This document shows, one piece after another, positions 1 to 6,454 of a DNA stretch of 6,454 nucleotides. Position numbers and translations under genes: made by a program. The stretch spans positions 1-6,454 of the forward strand of contig JANJSW010000083.1 of the NCBI GenBank assembly GCA_024711415.1, read 5' to 3'. The notes under the pieces are model-generated. The model saw nothing but the letters and a program-made list of their open reading frames with translations. It had not been told where the DNA came from and searched no databases. This DNA is from Thermomonas sp. (GTDB lineage Bacteria > Pseudomonadota > Gammaproteobacteria > Xanthomonadales > Xanthomonadaceae). The stretch's first letter is position 1. Each line of letters opens with the position of its first letter.

Positions 1-40
1 TTCGCCGCTCAGGCTTCGCGTCCGGCCACGATGCACGGCC

Positions 41-60
41 GCAGGCCAGCCATGGCCTGC
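41..60. repeat. Stem-loop 2 downstream of lpxK
   Basis: GCAGGCCA (41-48) and TGGCCTGC (53-60) form a perfect 8-bp inverted repeat with a 4-nt loop, about 60 nt beyond the lpxK stop. It is the strongest small hairpin I noticed. No U-tract follows on either strand. With stem-loop 1 it may mark the 3' end of the operon transcript, as a degenerate terminator or an RNA-stabilising structure. Confidence 0.45.
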
Positions 61-95
61 TCGAAGCGCACCCCGGCAGGCCGACGACCGCCAGA

Positions 96-110
96 CGGAA
101 TCGCATTCCG
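96..110. repeat. Stem-loop 1 downstream of lpxK
   Basis: CGGAAT (96-101) and ATTCCG (105-110) form a perfect 6-bp inverted repeat around a 3-nt loop, starting 11 nt past the lpxK stop in the direction of transcription. No T-run follows on the minus strand, so it is not a canonical intrinsic terminator; it may act as a 3' mRNA structure. Confidence 0.45.
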
Positions 111-121
111 GGTGTAGAGCA

Positions 122-1135
122 TTACGGCAGAGGCTGCGGCAGACGCTCCAGCAACGCCTGCCAGAACGCTTCCGGCAGCTGCGCCGTCACCGGCACGGCA
201 TGCCAGCCTGGCTGGGCGAACGCGGCGCACTTCACCGCGTCCTTTTCGGTCATCAGCACTGGCAACTGGCTGCCGAAATCGAAGTCTGCGGGCACGTAGG
301 CGTGATGGTCGGGGAAGGCATGCGGCACCACCCCGATCCCGGCATCGCGAAGCATCGAGAAGAAGCGCTCCGGCTCGCCGATCCCCGCCACCGCGTGCAC
401 GCGCTGGCCGGCGAACGCCGCCAGCGGCAGGCTGCGACCGCCCGCGAGCGGTCGCAGAGCGCCGATGCCAAGCCGCATCGGCCATTCGTCCGCGCCGCAC
501 GCATCGGCATCGTTGCCGGCCACGCCGAGGTTGAGCACGCGCAGGGTGCAGTCGGCGGCGCGCTCCAGCGGCTCGCGCAACGGACCGGCCGGCAGCAGCA
601 GGCCGTTGCCATAGCGACGACGCACATCCTGCACTTCGATCTCGATGTCGCGGGCCAGACCATAGTGCTGCAGGCCGTCGTCGCAGACCACGATGTCGCA
701 GCCGGCGGCGGCCAGCGCAATGGCTGCGGCGGCACGGTGGCGATCCACCCGCACCTTGGCGCCACTGGCATGTGCGATCAACAGCGGCTCATCGCCGCAC
801 AGCGCGGCATCCATGCCCGCTTCCACCCAGCGCGGCGTGGCGGCGTCGTCCCGCCCGTAGCCGCGACTGGCCACGCCCGGCGTCCAGCCCGCGGCGCGCA
901 GGCGCTCGACCACGGCCAGCACCAACGGCGTCTTGCCGCTGCCGCCTGCAACCAGGTTGCCCACCACCACCACTGGCACGCCGGCACGCCGGGAACGCAG
1001 CAGCCCGCGGCGGTAGGCCTGCCGGCGCAGCGCCACCGCGCCGGCATACAGCGGCGCGAGCGCGCGCGCCCACAGCGGCGGGGTGCTGCCATCGAACCAC
1101 CACGCGGGCGTCTGCGGCAACCGCGGACGGCTCAA
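122..1135 (-). CDS. lpxK: Tetraacyldisaccharide 4'-kinase LpxK
   Basis: This 337-residue kinase (E. coli enzyme 328) transfers the ATP gamma-phosphate to the 4' position of tetraacyldisaccharide 1-phosphate. The product is lipid IVA, made at the cytoplasmic face of the inner membrane in the lipid A pathway. The N-terminal hydrophobic/basic stretch (about 20-45) is the usual membrane anchor. The P-loop is [12 protein letters not shown] (59-70, Lys68). Further family motifs are SRGYGR (90-95), GDEP (114-117), CDDGLQH (151-157), [12 protein letters not shown] (178-189), [10 protein letters not shown] (250-259), FPDHH (274-278) and MTEKDAVKC (295-303). The start codon is TTG, overlapping the msbA stop as TTGA. 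A GGGAGGG lies 6 nt before it, and the N-terminus aligns with E. coli LpxK from there. Translation is therefore probably coupled to msbA, which exports the later product. The stop is TAA at 122. Neither kdsB nor a Trm112-like gene, the common next neighbours, is seen in the remaining 121 bases. Confidence 0.96.
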   Translation of the reverse strand: MSRPRLPQTPAWWFDGSTPPLWARALAPLYAGAVALRRQAYRRGLLRSRRAGVPVVVVGNLVAGGSGKTPLVLAVVERLRAAGWTPGVASRGYGRDDAATPRWVEAGMDAALCGDEPLLIAHASGAKVRVDRHRAAAAIALAAAGCDIVVCDDGLQHYGLARDIEIEVQDVRRRYGNGLLLPAGPLREPLERAADCTLRVLNLGVAGNDADACGADEWPMRLGIGALRPLAGGRSLPLAAFAGQRVHAVAGIGEPERFFSMLRDAGIGVVPHAFPDHHAYVPADFDFGSQLPVLMTEKDAVKCAAFAQPGWHAVPVTAQLPEAFWQALLERLPQPLP

Positions 1136-2883
1136 GCCGCGCCCTCCCGGAACTGCGCGGCATGCAGCTGCGCGTACACGCCGCCCTGCGCCAGCAGCTG
1201 CGCATGGGTGCCCTGCTCCACCAGCCGGCCCTCGTCCAGCACCAGGATCTGGTCGGCATGCTCGACGGTGGACAGCCGATGGGCGATGACCAGCGTGGTG
1301 CGATCCGGGATCAGCTGCGCCAGTGCCTCCTGCACCAGCCGCTCGGAGGCGTTGTCGAGCGCGGCGGTGGCCTCGTCGAGGATGAGGATCGGCGCGTCCT
1401 TCAGCATCGCACGGGCGATGGCCAGGCGCTGGCGCTGGCCGCCGGACAGCTTGCCGCCCTTGACCCCGATCTGCGCCTGCAGGCCATCGGGCAGGCGCTC
1501 GACGAACTCCATCGCATTGGCGTCGCGCAGCGCCCGCGCCACGTCACGGTCGACTGCGCCGCGCAGCTCGCCATAGGCGACATTGGCGGCGACGGTGCCG
1601 TCGAACAGCATCACCTGCTGCCCCACCATCGCCAGCTGCCGGCGCAGGTCGGCCAACGGATAGTCGGACAACGGATGCCCGTCGAGCAGGACCTGCCCAC
1701 CATCCGGCTCATAGAAGCGCGGGATCAGTTTCACCAGCGTGGATTTGCCGCCGCCCGAACGGCCGACGATGGCGGTCACCGTGCCAGGGCGCGCAGTGAA
1801 GCTGATCCCGTCCAGCGCCGGCCGCGGCTGGCCTGGATAGACCAGGCGTACGTCGCGGAACTCGATCAGCCCGCGCGCACGTGCCAGCGGGCAGGTGCCG
1901 GCATCGACCTCGTCGTCGGCATCCAGCACCGAGAACAACCGCTCGGCGGAAGCGACGCCGCGCTGGAGCATGCCCTGCACGTTGGTGAGCTGCTTCAGCG
2001 CCGGGATGATCGCCAGCATCGCGATCATCAACTGCACGAAACCGCCGGCGGTCAGCCGCCCGTCCAGCGCCTCCCGGCCGGCGAAGAACAGCAGCACGGC
2101 CAGGCCGACGGCGCCGGTGAGCTGCACCACCGCCGAGGAAATGCTGCGGGTGGCCTCGACCTTCAGGCTAAGGCGCAGGTTGTGGTTGGCCAGTTCGGCA
2201 TAGCGCTCCAATTCGGCCGCGCGGGCGCCGTAGACCTTGACCTCCTGCTGGTTGGACAGCGCCTGGTCGGCGGCCAGCATCATCTGCGCCGAGGTTTCCT
2301 GCACCCGGTGGCCGAAGCGGCGGTAGCGCCGGCCCACCTTGTCCATCATCCACGCGATCAGCGGCCCCAGCAGCAGCACCGCCAGCGTCACCCGCCAGCT
2401 GGCATAGAGCATGACCGCCAGCATCGCCACCACCTGCAGCGACTGCTGCAGCATGACCTTGGCCGAATCCACCACCGCCTGCGCGACCTGGTCGCTGTCC
2501 GACCCCAGCCGCACCAGCATCGACGGCACCGGCTCGGCGTCGAAGCGCAGGCCCGGCAGGCGCAGGTACTTGTCCAGCGCGTTCACCCGCATGTCGCGGG
2601 CGATACCGCGCGCGGCCTTGGCCATGTACAGGTCGGTGGCGTAGCCGGCGATGCCGCGCACGATGAAAATGCCGATGATCGCCAGCGGCAGCAGCAGACC
2701 GTAGTCCTGGTTGCGGGCGACGAACGTCTCGTCGACCATGGGTTTGGTCAGCAGGCCGAACGCGCCCGCGGCCGCGCCCTCTAGCGCCAGCCCCAGCAAT
2801 GCCACCAGCAGCACCCCACGATACGGCTTGGCCAGGCCGCGCAGCCGCCGGTAGATCGCCCACGGCGAGGCGGGCTTGCTCAT
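1132..2883 (-). CDS. msbA: Lipid A export ABC transporter, permease/ATPase MsbA
   Basis: This 583-residue half-transporter (usual length about 580) works as a homodimer, flipping core-lipid A from the inner to the outer leaflet of the inner membrane with ATP. The N-terminal half is a six-helix ABC exporter domain; hydrophobic stretches lie near 22-44, 61-83, 144-160, 162-180, 250-270 and 279-298. The ATPase domain (about 338-580) has Walker [10 protein letters not shown] (374-382), the Q-loop [12 protein letters not shown] (420-431), signature LSGGQRQR (479-486), Walker B ILILDE (499-504) with catalytic Glu504, D-loop AALD (507-510) and the switch His535 in AHRLST. No key residue is missing. 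The start at 2883 is preceded by AAGGA 9 nt upstream, inside the end of exbD, and overlaps its stop (ATGA). The stop overlaps the lpxK start. Other ABC exporters of this class (for example multidrug exporters) share the domains. The direct coupling to lpxK makes MsbA the best call. Confidence 0.95.
   Translation of the reverse strand: MSKPASPWAIYRRLRGLAKPYRGVLLVALLGLALEGAAAGAFGLLTKPMVDETFVARNQDYGLLLPLAIIGIFIVRGIAGYATDLYMAKAARGIARDMRVNALDKYLRLPGLRFDAEPVPSMLVRLGSDSDQVAQAVVDSAKVMLQQSLQVVAMLAVMLYASWRVTLAVLLLGPLIAWMMDKVGRRYRRFGHRVQETSAQMMLAADQALSNQQEVKVYGARAAELERYAELANHNLRLSLKVEATRSISSAVVQLTGAVGLAVLLFFAGREALDGRLTAGGFVQLMIAMLAIIPALKQLTNVQGMLQRGVASAERLFSVLDADDEVDAGTCPLARARGLIEFRDVRLVYPGQPRPALDGISFTARPGTVTAIVGRSGGGKSTLVKLIPRFYEPDGGQVLLDGHPLSDYPLADLRRQLAMVGQQVMLFDGTVAANVAYGELRGAVDRDVARALRDANAMEFVERLPDGLQAQIGVKGGKLSGGQRQRLAIARAMLKDAPILILDEATAALDNASERLVQEALAQLIPDRTTLVIAHRLSTVEHADQILVLDEGRLVEQGTHAQLLAQGGVYAQLHAAQFREGAA
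1142..1148 (-). promoter_or_regulatory. Strong ribosome-binding site deciding the TTG start of lpxK
   Basis: Read on the minus strand this is GGGAGGG, within the last codons of msbA (R-E-G), followed by a 6-nt spacer and then TTG at 1135-1133. It is the best Shine-Dalgarno match in the window and supports the rare TTG as the true lpxK start. Confidence 0.7.
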
Positions 2884-3326
2884 TCGCCGTTATCCTTGCC
2901 TGCGGCGCCCGCGACTGGCGGTGTGGTGGCATTGGCGATCTTGCGGAAGCCGAGCTGGGCCAGCGCCTCGTAGGCGGTGACCACCGCCTGCCACGGCGTG
3001 CGCGCATCGGCGCGGATCAGCACCACGCGCTGGCGGTCGTCGCCGGCCACCTCGCGCAGCGCCTGCTTCAGCGAATCCACGTCGGTGCGCAGCACCTCGC
3101 GGTCACCGACGAAATAGCGCCCATCGGCATTGATCAGGATGCCCAGCGGCTGCGCCTGCGCGTCCGCGGGCTGGCCGTCGGCCCGCGGCAGCTCGAGCTT
3201 GAGCACCGAGCGCGCGTCGAAGGTGGTGGTGACGACGAAGAAGATCAGCAGGCACAGCACCACGTCGATCAGCGGTACCAGGTTGATCTCGGGGATGTCG
3301 TCGTCGCGACGGTCGGCGATCCGCAT
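2880..3326 (-). CDS. exbD: ExbD/TolR-family biopolymer transport protein
   Basis: This 148-residue partner of the ExbB-type channel has a short cytoplasmic N-terminus with the family motif DDDIPEINLVPLIDVVL (8-24). One transmembrane helix follows (about 17-35, ending IFFVVTTTF). The periplasmic domain (about 40-135) matches the small TolR/ExbD fold. Asp21 in PLIDV is at the position of the proton-carrying aspartate of this family (Asp25 of E. coli ExbD, Asp23 of TolR). The last 15 residues are low-complexity Ala/Pro/Gly and probably disordered. The start is ATG at 3326, 7 nt after the exbB stop. A modest GAGG overlaps that stop codon 5 nt before the start, which suggests translation coupled to exbB. 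The 3' end overlaps msbA as ATGA. Only one exbD copy is present. Family assignment is secure; the identity of the driven partner protein is not visible. Confidence 0.93.
   Translation of the reverse strand: MRIADRRDDDIPEINLVPLIDVVLCLLIFFVVTTTFDARSVLKLELPRADGQPADAQAQPLGILINADGRYFVGDREVLRTDVDSLKQALREVAGDDRQRVVLIRADARTPWQAVVTAYEALAQLGFRKIANATTPPVAGAAGKDNGE
2893..2897 (-). promoter_or_regulatory. Ribosome-binding site of msbA inside exbD
   Basis: On the minus strand AAGGA lies 9 nt before the msbA ATG at 2883-2881, inside the exbD codons for Lys-Asp. With the ATGA stop/start overlap this points to translational coupling of msbA to exbD. Confidence 0.55.
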
Positions 3327-3333
3327 CGGGGCC

Positions 3334-3966
3334 TCAGTCCTGGCGACCGCGGCCGGCGGCGGGGGCCTCGTCCAACACGTCCTGCAGGCGCATCGCCTCG
3401 TGCTCCATGTCGACGATGTAGCCGGCGATGCGGCCGCGGAAGTAACGATGGAAGGCCAGTGCCGGGATCGCCACCACCATGCCCGTGGCGGTGCAGATCA
3501 GCGCCTTGCCGATGCCGCCGGCAAGCTGGCCGGCATCGCCCAAACCGTGGTCGAGGATGCCGAGGAACATCTCGATCATGCCGACCACGGTGCCGAACAG
3601 GCCCAGCAGCGGGCCGGCGGCGGCGATGGTGCCCAGCGCGTTGAGGAACCGCTCCATGCGGTGGACAAGGTGGCGGCCCACGTCCTCCACCCGCTCGCGG
3701 ATCACCTCGCGGCCGCGATGGCGCACGTCCAGTTCGGCCGCCAGCAGCGCGCCCCGCGGCGCGGTGGCGCGCAGCGACTCGATGTGGGCCGGCTCCAGCG
3801 GCTTGCCGCGTGCCACCCAGGCGCGCACTTCGTCGCCCAGGCCGGGCGGCAGCACGCGCTCGCGGCGCAGGCTCCAGAATCGTTCGACGATGATGGCCAG
3901 TGCCGCCACGGTCAGCAGCAGCAGCGGGATCATCGGCCAGCCTCCGGCCTTGACGAGTTCCAGCAC
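3334..3966 (-). CDS. exbB: MotA/TolQ/ExbB-family proton channel protein
   Basis: This 210-residue inner-membrane subunit belongs to the ExbB/TolQ family, which forms a pentameric proton channel around ExbD/TolR dimers and uses the proton motive force for work in the envelope. Three membrane segments are visible: about 11-30, 108-136 and 152-175. A cytoplasmic loop rich in charged residues lies between the first two. The family signatures are PLLGLFGTVVGMIEMF (119-134) and GIGKALICTATGMVVAIPAL (151-170). They include the threonines (T126, T159, T161) expected to line the proton path. The start is GTG at 3966: GGAAGGA lies 6 nt upstream, and the conserved N-terminus (MLELVKAGGWPMIPLLL) begins there. 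Two ATGs between the ribosome-binding site and the GTG are out of frame. The gene is followed after 7 nt by exbD, its structural partner. The client complex is unknown; no TonB or TolA is in the window, so the symbol denotes the family, not proven TonB energisation. Confidence 0.93.
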   Translation of the reverse strand: MLELVKAGGWPMIPLLLLTVAALAIIVERFWSLRRERVLPPGLGDEVRAWVARGKPLEPAHIESLRATAPRGALLAAELDVRHRGREVIRERVEDVGRHLVHRMERFLNALGTIAAAGPLLGLFGTVVGMIEMFLGILDHGLGDAGQLAGGIGKALICTATGMVVAIPALAFHRYFRGRIAGYIVDMEHEAMRLQDVLDEAPAAGRGRQD

Positions 3967-3972
3967 GCATCA

Positions 3973-3979
3973 TCCTTCC
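3973..3979 (-). promoter_or_regulatory. Ribosome-binding site deciding the GTG start of exbB
   Basis: Read on the minus strand this is GGAAGGA, with 6 nt to the GTG at 3966-3964. Two tandem ATGs (3973-3971 and 3970-3968) sit between it and the GTG, but they are too close to the site and out of the ExbB frame. The conserved ExbB N-terminus is encoded only from the GTG frame. Confidence 0.65.
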
Positions 3980-3984
3980 GGCCG

Positions 3985-6408
3985 TCATGGCCGCGAAAAC
4001 TCCGGCGCGTAGCATAGCCCAGCCGTTTCCCGGCGCCTGCGCACTGCGTCCCACAGGCGCCGATGGAAGCTGCGCTGCTCGCGCAGGCGCAGGCCGCCGC
4101 CGCCCAGCCAGACCCGGATCGCGCCGGATCTCGCACTGTCCAGCACCTCCGCGCCGGCCTCGCACCAGCGCCGCACCACCGGCGGTCGCGGATGGCGGAA
4201 GCGGTTGTCCGCGCCCGACGACACCAGCGCCAACTTCGCCCCGGTGGCGGCCACGAATCCCGGATCGGAGGAGCCGTCGCTGCCGTGGTGCGGCACCAGC
4301 ACCACGTCGCTGCGCAGATCCGCCGAAGCTTCGGCCAGCAGCTTGCGCTCCACGTAGTGACCGACGTCGCCGGCCAGCAGCGCGCTGCCATGGGCGCTTT
4401 CGATGCGCAGCACGCAGGCCGCCTCGTTGCCCAGATAGGGAAATGCCGCACCGGGATGCAGGACGCGGAAACGCACCCCATCCCATTGCCAGGCCATCCC
4501 GGCGTGGCAGGCGCGATTGCCGGCCACCGGGCTGCCTTCCGGCGCCAGCACCAGCGGCATCGGGAAGGTTGCAGCCACGGCCTGCAACCCGCCGGCATGG
4601 TCGTTGTCGCCATGGCTGACCACCGCCGCATCCAGCCGGCGCACCCCCAGCGCATGCAATGCCGGAATCACCGCGCGCTCGCCGGCATCGAAACCATCGG
4701 GGATCGCCGGCCCCATGTCGTACAGCAGGCTGTGACTCGCGGTGCGCACCAGCACCGACAGCCCCTGCCCCACGTCGATCACTGTCAGCTCCACCTCGCC
4801 CGGCGCCGGCAGCTCGCGCGGCGGATACAGCAGCGGCAGCCACAGCAGCAGCGCCAGCCCGCGCCCCGGCAGGCCGAGCGGCAGCAGCAGCCAGAACGCG
4901 GACAGCAACGCCAGCGGCAGCGCGTACCAGCGCGCCGCCGGCAGCCAAGCCATCGCCAGCGGGCTGTCGGCGATGCGCGCCAGCAGCGGCCACAACAGGT
5001 CGAAGCACCAGGCCGCAGCCTGCCAGCTCCACTGCCCGAGACCGGCATGCAGGGTTTCGGCGAGCACGCCCAGCAGCGCCAATGGCACCACCACCAGGCT
5101 CCACCACGGCACCGCGGCCAGATTGGCGATGGGCCCTGCGAAGGAGGCCTGCCCGAACAGCAGCACGGTCAGCGGCAGCAGCCCGAGGCTGGCCACCGCC
5201 TGCGCGACAAGAAAGCCTCCTGCGACGGCGCGCGGCCCCTTGCCAGCGCCGTCCGGCAGGCACCACAGCAGCCATGCCACGCCGGCGAAACTCAGCCAGA
5301 AGCCGGCCCCCAGCACCGCCAGCGGATCGAGCAGGAGCAACACGCAGCAGCCCAGCGCCAGCGTATCGACCAGCCGCAGGCGGCGCCGCAGCCAGCGCGC
5401 GGCCACCAGCGCCGCGATCATCACCGCGGTGCGCAAGGTCGGCACCGCCATGCCGGTCAGCAGCGCGTAGCCGAACGCGCCCAGCAGCGCGCCGGCACCG
5501 GCCGCGAACGGACGCGGCAGCCAGCGCCCCGGATGCGGCCACAACCACCACAACGCCGCTGCGCACAGCGCGCAGAACCCGGCCACCAGCCCGACGTGGA
5601 AGCCGGAAATCGCGATCAAGTGGGTCAGGCCTGCGGCGCGCAGCCGCGCCCAGTCGGCATCGTCCAACCCGCGGGTATCGCCCAGCGCCAGTGCCCGCAC
5701 GTAGCGCGAGGAAGCGCTGGGCACCGCCACGGCGACGCGCACACTCATCGCTTCGCGCCAGGCATCGATTCCGGACGGCGCCGCCAGCCGGACGGCCAGC
5801 GTCGGTTCCAGCACGAAGCCGGTTGCGGCCAACCGCGCCGCCAAGGCGAACTTCTCCGCATCGCCGCCGCCCGGGTTGCGCAGCCCGCGCGGCGCGCGCA
5901 GGCGCAGCGGGAGCTGCCAGCGGCTGCCGGCCTGCAGCCGCTGGCGCGGCTGCAATTCCTCGCCGTACCAGGCCAGTTGCAAGGTGCGGCCACGCAGGGC
6001 GGCGGGCTGGGTCGCCACGTCATCGACGACGAAACGGAAGCGGGTCCGACGCGGCTCATGCACCGGCAGCTCGACGATACGACCCTCGACCGTGAGCACC
6101 GCGCCCTGCAGGGCGCGCGGCAGCTGCGCGTCCAGCGCGGCGCCGGCCTGCCAGCCGGCAAGCGCCAGCCCGGCCAGCAGCATGCCCAGCGGGCGCCATC
6201 CGGCCGCACGCAACAGCGGGATCGCCGCCACCAGCAGCAGCCCCGGCAACCAGCGTGGCGGCAGCGCCGGCAGCAGCAGGCAGGAGGTGACGCCGGCCAG
6301 CAGCGCGGCCGCGCAGGCGGGGCCGAACAGCGGGAACGCCGGCGCGGCACGGCAGCGGAAAGCCGCCCCTGCCAGCTGCATTCGCGGGAATCGAAGGATG
6401 GCCGCCAT
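3985..6408 (-). CDS. comEC: ComEC/Rec2 family DNA internalization channel protein
   Basis: This 807-residue polytopic membrane protein is the inner-membrane channel that brings single-stranded transforming DNA into the cytoplasm. All three family parts are present. The N-terminal region (about 25-205) has hydrophobic segments and an OB-like domain ending in RNPGG (177-181). The central competence domain (about 236-510) has HLIAISGFHVGL (263-274), PTLRT (323-327), DPLAVLGAGFWLSFAGV (361-377) and GPIANLAAVPW (425-435). The C-terminal metallo-beta-lactamase-fold domain (about 538-770) has VIDVGQG (543-549), SHGDNDHAGG (598-607), LAGD (678-681) and VPHHGS (705-710). HxDxDH in place of HxHxDH is normal for ComEC, whose domain is thought to degrade the non-transported strand. 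Length is typical and no frameshift is seen. The ATG at 6408 lacks a clear Shine-Dalgarno and the frame stays open to the window edge, so the true start could be Met10 or lie further upstream. It is the first visible gene of the cluster, 18 nt before exbB. Family call is secure; natural competence of the host is not shown. Confidence 0.95.
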   Translation of the reverse strand: MAAILRFPRMQLAGAAFRCRAAPAFPLFGPACAAALLAGVTSCLLLPALPPRWLPGLLLVAAIPLLRAAGWRPLGMLLAGLALAGWQAGAALDAQLPRALQGAVLTVEGRIVELPVHEPRRTRFRFVVDDVATQPAALRGRTLQLAWYGEELQPRQRLQAGSRWQLPLRLRAPRGLRNPGGGDAEKFALAARLAATGFVLEPTLAVRLAAPSGIDAWREAMSVRVAVAVPSASSRYVRALALGDTRGLDDADWARLRAAGLTHLIAISGFHVGLVAGFCALCAAALWWLWPHPGRWLPRPFAAGAGALLGAFGYALLTGMAVPTLRTAVMIAALVAARWLRRRLRLVDTLALGCCVLLLLDPLAVLGAGFWLSFAGVAWLLWCLPDGAGKGPRAVAGGFLVAQAVASLGLLPLTVLLFGQASFAGPIANLAAVPWWSLVVVPLALLGVLAETLHAGLGQWSWQAAAWCFDLLWPLLARIADSPLAMAWLPAARWYALPLALLSAFWLLLPLGLPGRGLALLLWLPLLYPPRELPAPGEVELTVIDVGQGLSVLVRTASHSLLYDMGPAIPDGFDAGERAVIPALHALGVRRLDAAVVSHGDNDHAGGLQAVAATFPMPLVLAPEGSPVAGNRACHAGMAWQWDGVRFRVLHPGAAFPYLGNEAACVLRIESAHGSALLAGDVGHYVERKLLAEASADLRSDVVLVPHHGSDGSSDPGFVAATGAKLALVSSGADNRFRHPRPPVVRRWCEAGAEVLDSARSGAIRVWLGGGGLRLREQRSFHRRLWDAVRRRRETAGLCYAPEFSRP
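4011..4016 (-). promoter_or_regulatory. Candidate -10 element of an internal promoter for exbB-exbD-msbA-lpxK
   Basis: TATGCT on the minus strand (one mismatch to TATAAT) lies in the final codons of comEC. Transcription would start around 4004, giving a leader of about 38 nt before exbB. It stands out as an AT-rich spot in GC-rich DNA. No good -35 box exists at 16-18 nt spacing (CAGGCG at 17 nt), and there is no TG extension. It is only a weak sequence match and rests partly on the idea that essential msbA and lpxK should not depend on comEC transcription. Confidence 0.22.
4031..4062. repeat. 9-bp perfect inverted repeat in the 3' end of comEC
   Basis: CGGCGCCTG (4031-4039) and CAGGCGCCG (4054-4062) are exact reverse complements separated by 14 nt. 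They lie within the comEC codons near residues 783-793 and directly upstream of the candidate -10 at 4011-4016, where they cover the -35 region. It could be an operator or an RNA hairpin. In DNA this GC-rich, one or two repeats of this size are expected by chance in a window of this length. Confidence 0.4.
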
Positions 6409-6454
6409 GCCTGCAGCTTGGCCGGCGGCACGCCGCGCGGCAGTCGGAGCTGAC
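6409..6454. other. Edge upstream of comEC, no assignable gene or clear promoter
   Basis: These 46 bases before the chosen comEC start contain no good Shine-Dalgarno site, no -10-like hexamer and no stop in any of the three minus-strand frames. The region may be the tail of an upstream gene of the same operon, or an N-terminal extension of comEC. Confidence 0.4.

Larger units (their letters stand above)
1..121. other. Region downstream of lpxK, no assignable gene
   Basis: These 121 bases hold two stem-loops and no recognisable protein. A 37-codon minus-strand reading frame (122 down to 9) begins at an ATG overlapping the lpxK stop as TAATG. It has no ribosome-binding site and resembles no family I know. 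A second minus-strand frame from an ATG at 106 and a plus-strand frame ending in TAG at 115-117 both run off the window edge, so a gene entering from outside cannot be excluded. Confidence 0.5.

Noticed and set aside
96..120. Hairpin next to GTAG (114-117), recalling the GTAG-type REP elements of Stenotrophomonas and relatives
   Set aside because: In those elements the tetranucleotide precedes the stem on the same strand. Here it follows it, and there is no second copy in the window.
9..500. A 163-codon minus-strand frame starting inside lpxK
   Set aside because: Most of it is an out-of-frame shadow of lpxK. Only the last 37 codons lie outside lpxK, and these are treated separately as a weak finding.
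598..604. Apparent loss of a metal-binding histidine in the ComEC beta-lactamase-fold motif (HxDxDH instead of HxHxDH)
   Set aside because: This is the usual ComEC form of the motif, not a defect; the accompanying Asp681 and the VPHHGS motif are intact.
772..2784. A 670-codon open frame on the plus strand, antisense to msbA and part of lpxK
   Set aside because: It is a low-complexity His/Gln/Arg-rich translation spanning two opposite-strand genes that have full motif sets; a composition artefact.
3269..5566. A 765-codon minus-strand frame running through comEC, exbB and into exbD in a different frame
   Set aside because: It is an Arg/Gly/Ala-rich shadow. It crosses three genes that have intact family motifs in their own frames, and it shows no domain of its own.
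4063..6453. A 796-codon open frame on the plus strand, antisense to almost all of comEC
   Set aside because: Its translation is rich in Gln, Arg, His and Ala with no recognisable domain or membrane pattern, while the opposite strand encodes a complete ComEC with all motifs. Long antisense frames are expected where third positions are almost all G/C.

Overview
The window is GC-rich chromosomal DNA (roughly 70% by eye, with strong G/C at third codon positions). It carries five intact genes, all on the minus strand and tightly packed. The protein sequences and gene order fit a gammaproteobacterium of the Xanthomonadaceae/Lysobacteraceae type (Lysobacter, Luteimonas, Thermomonas or Pseudoxanthomonas-like). 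That placement is an inference from protein style and order, not from a search.

In transcription order (high to low coordinates) the layout is as follows. Positions 6409-6454 are a 46-base edge with no assignable gene. Next come comEC (DNA-uptake channel with a metallo-beta-lactamase-fold domain), an ExbB/TolQ-type proton-channel gene, an ExbD/TolR-type partner gene, msbA (lipid A flippase ABC transporter) and lpxK (lipid A 4'-kinase). The final 121 bases hold two stem-loops and no recognised gene.

The junctions are those of one operon: an 18-nt gap after comEC, a 7-nt gap between exbB and exbD, an ATGA overlap between exbD and msbA, and a TTGA overlap between msbA and lpxK. The last overlap uses a TTG start preceded by a very strong ribosome-binding site. 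A weak candidate promoter with an upstream inverted repeat lies in the last codons of comEC. It could let the essential envelope genes be transcribed independently of comEC.

Functionally, LpxK finishes phosphorylation of the lipid A precursor at the cytoplasmic face of the inner membrane, and MsbA flips the finished core-lipid A across that membrane. The ExbB/ExbD pair is a proton-driven motor module of unknown client, placed directly upstream of these genes. ComEC is the inner-membrane DNA-uptake channel and is probably linked by conserved gene order rather than by pathway. I found no mobile element, CRISPR array, tRNA, rRNA or recognisable new system. The points worth a second look are regulatory and organisational.
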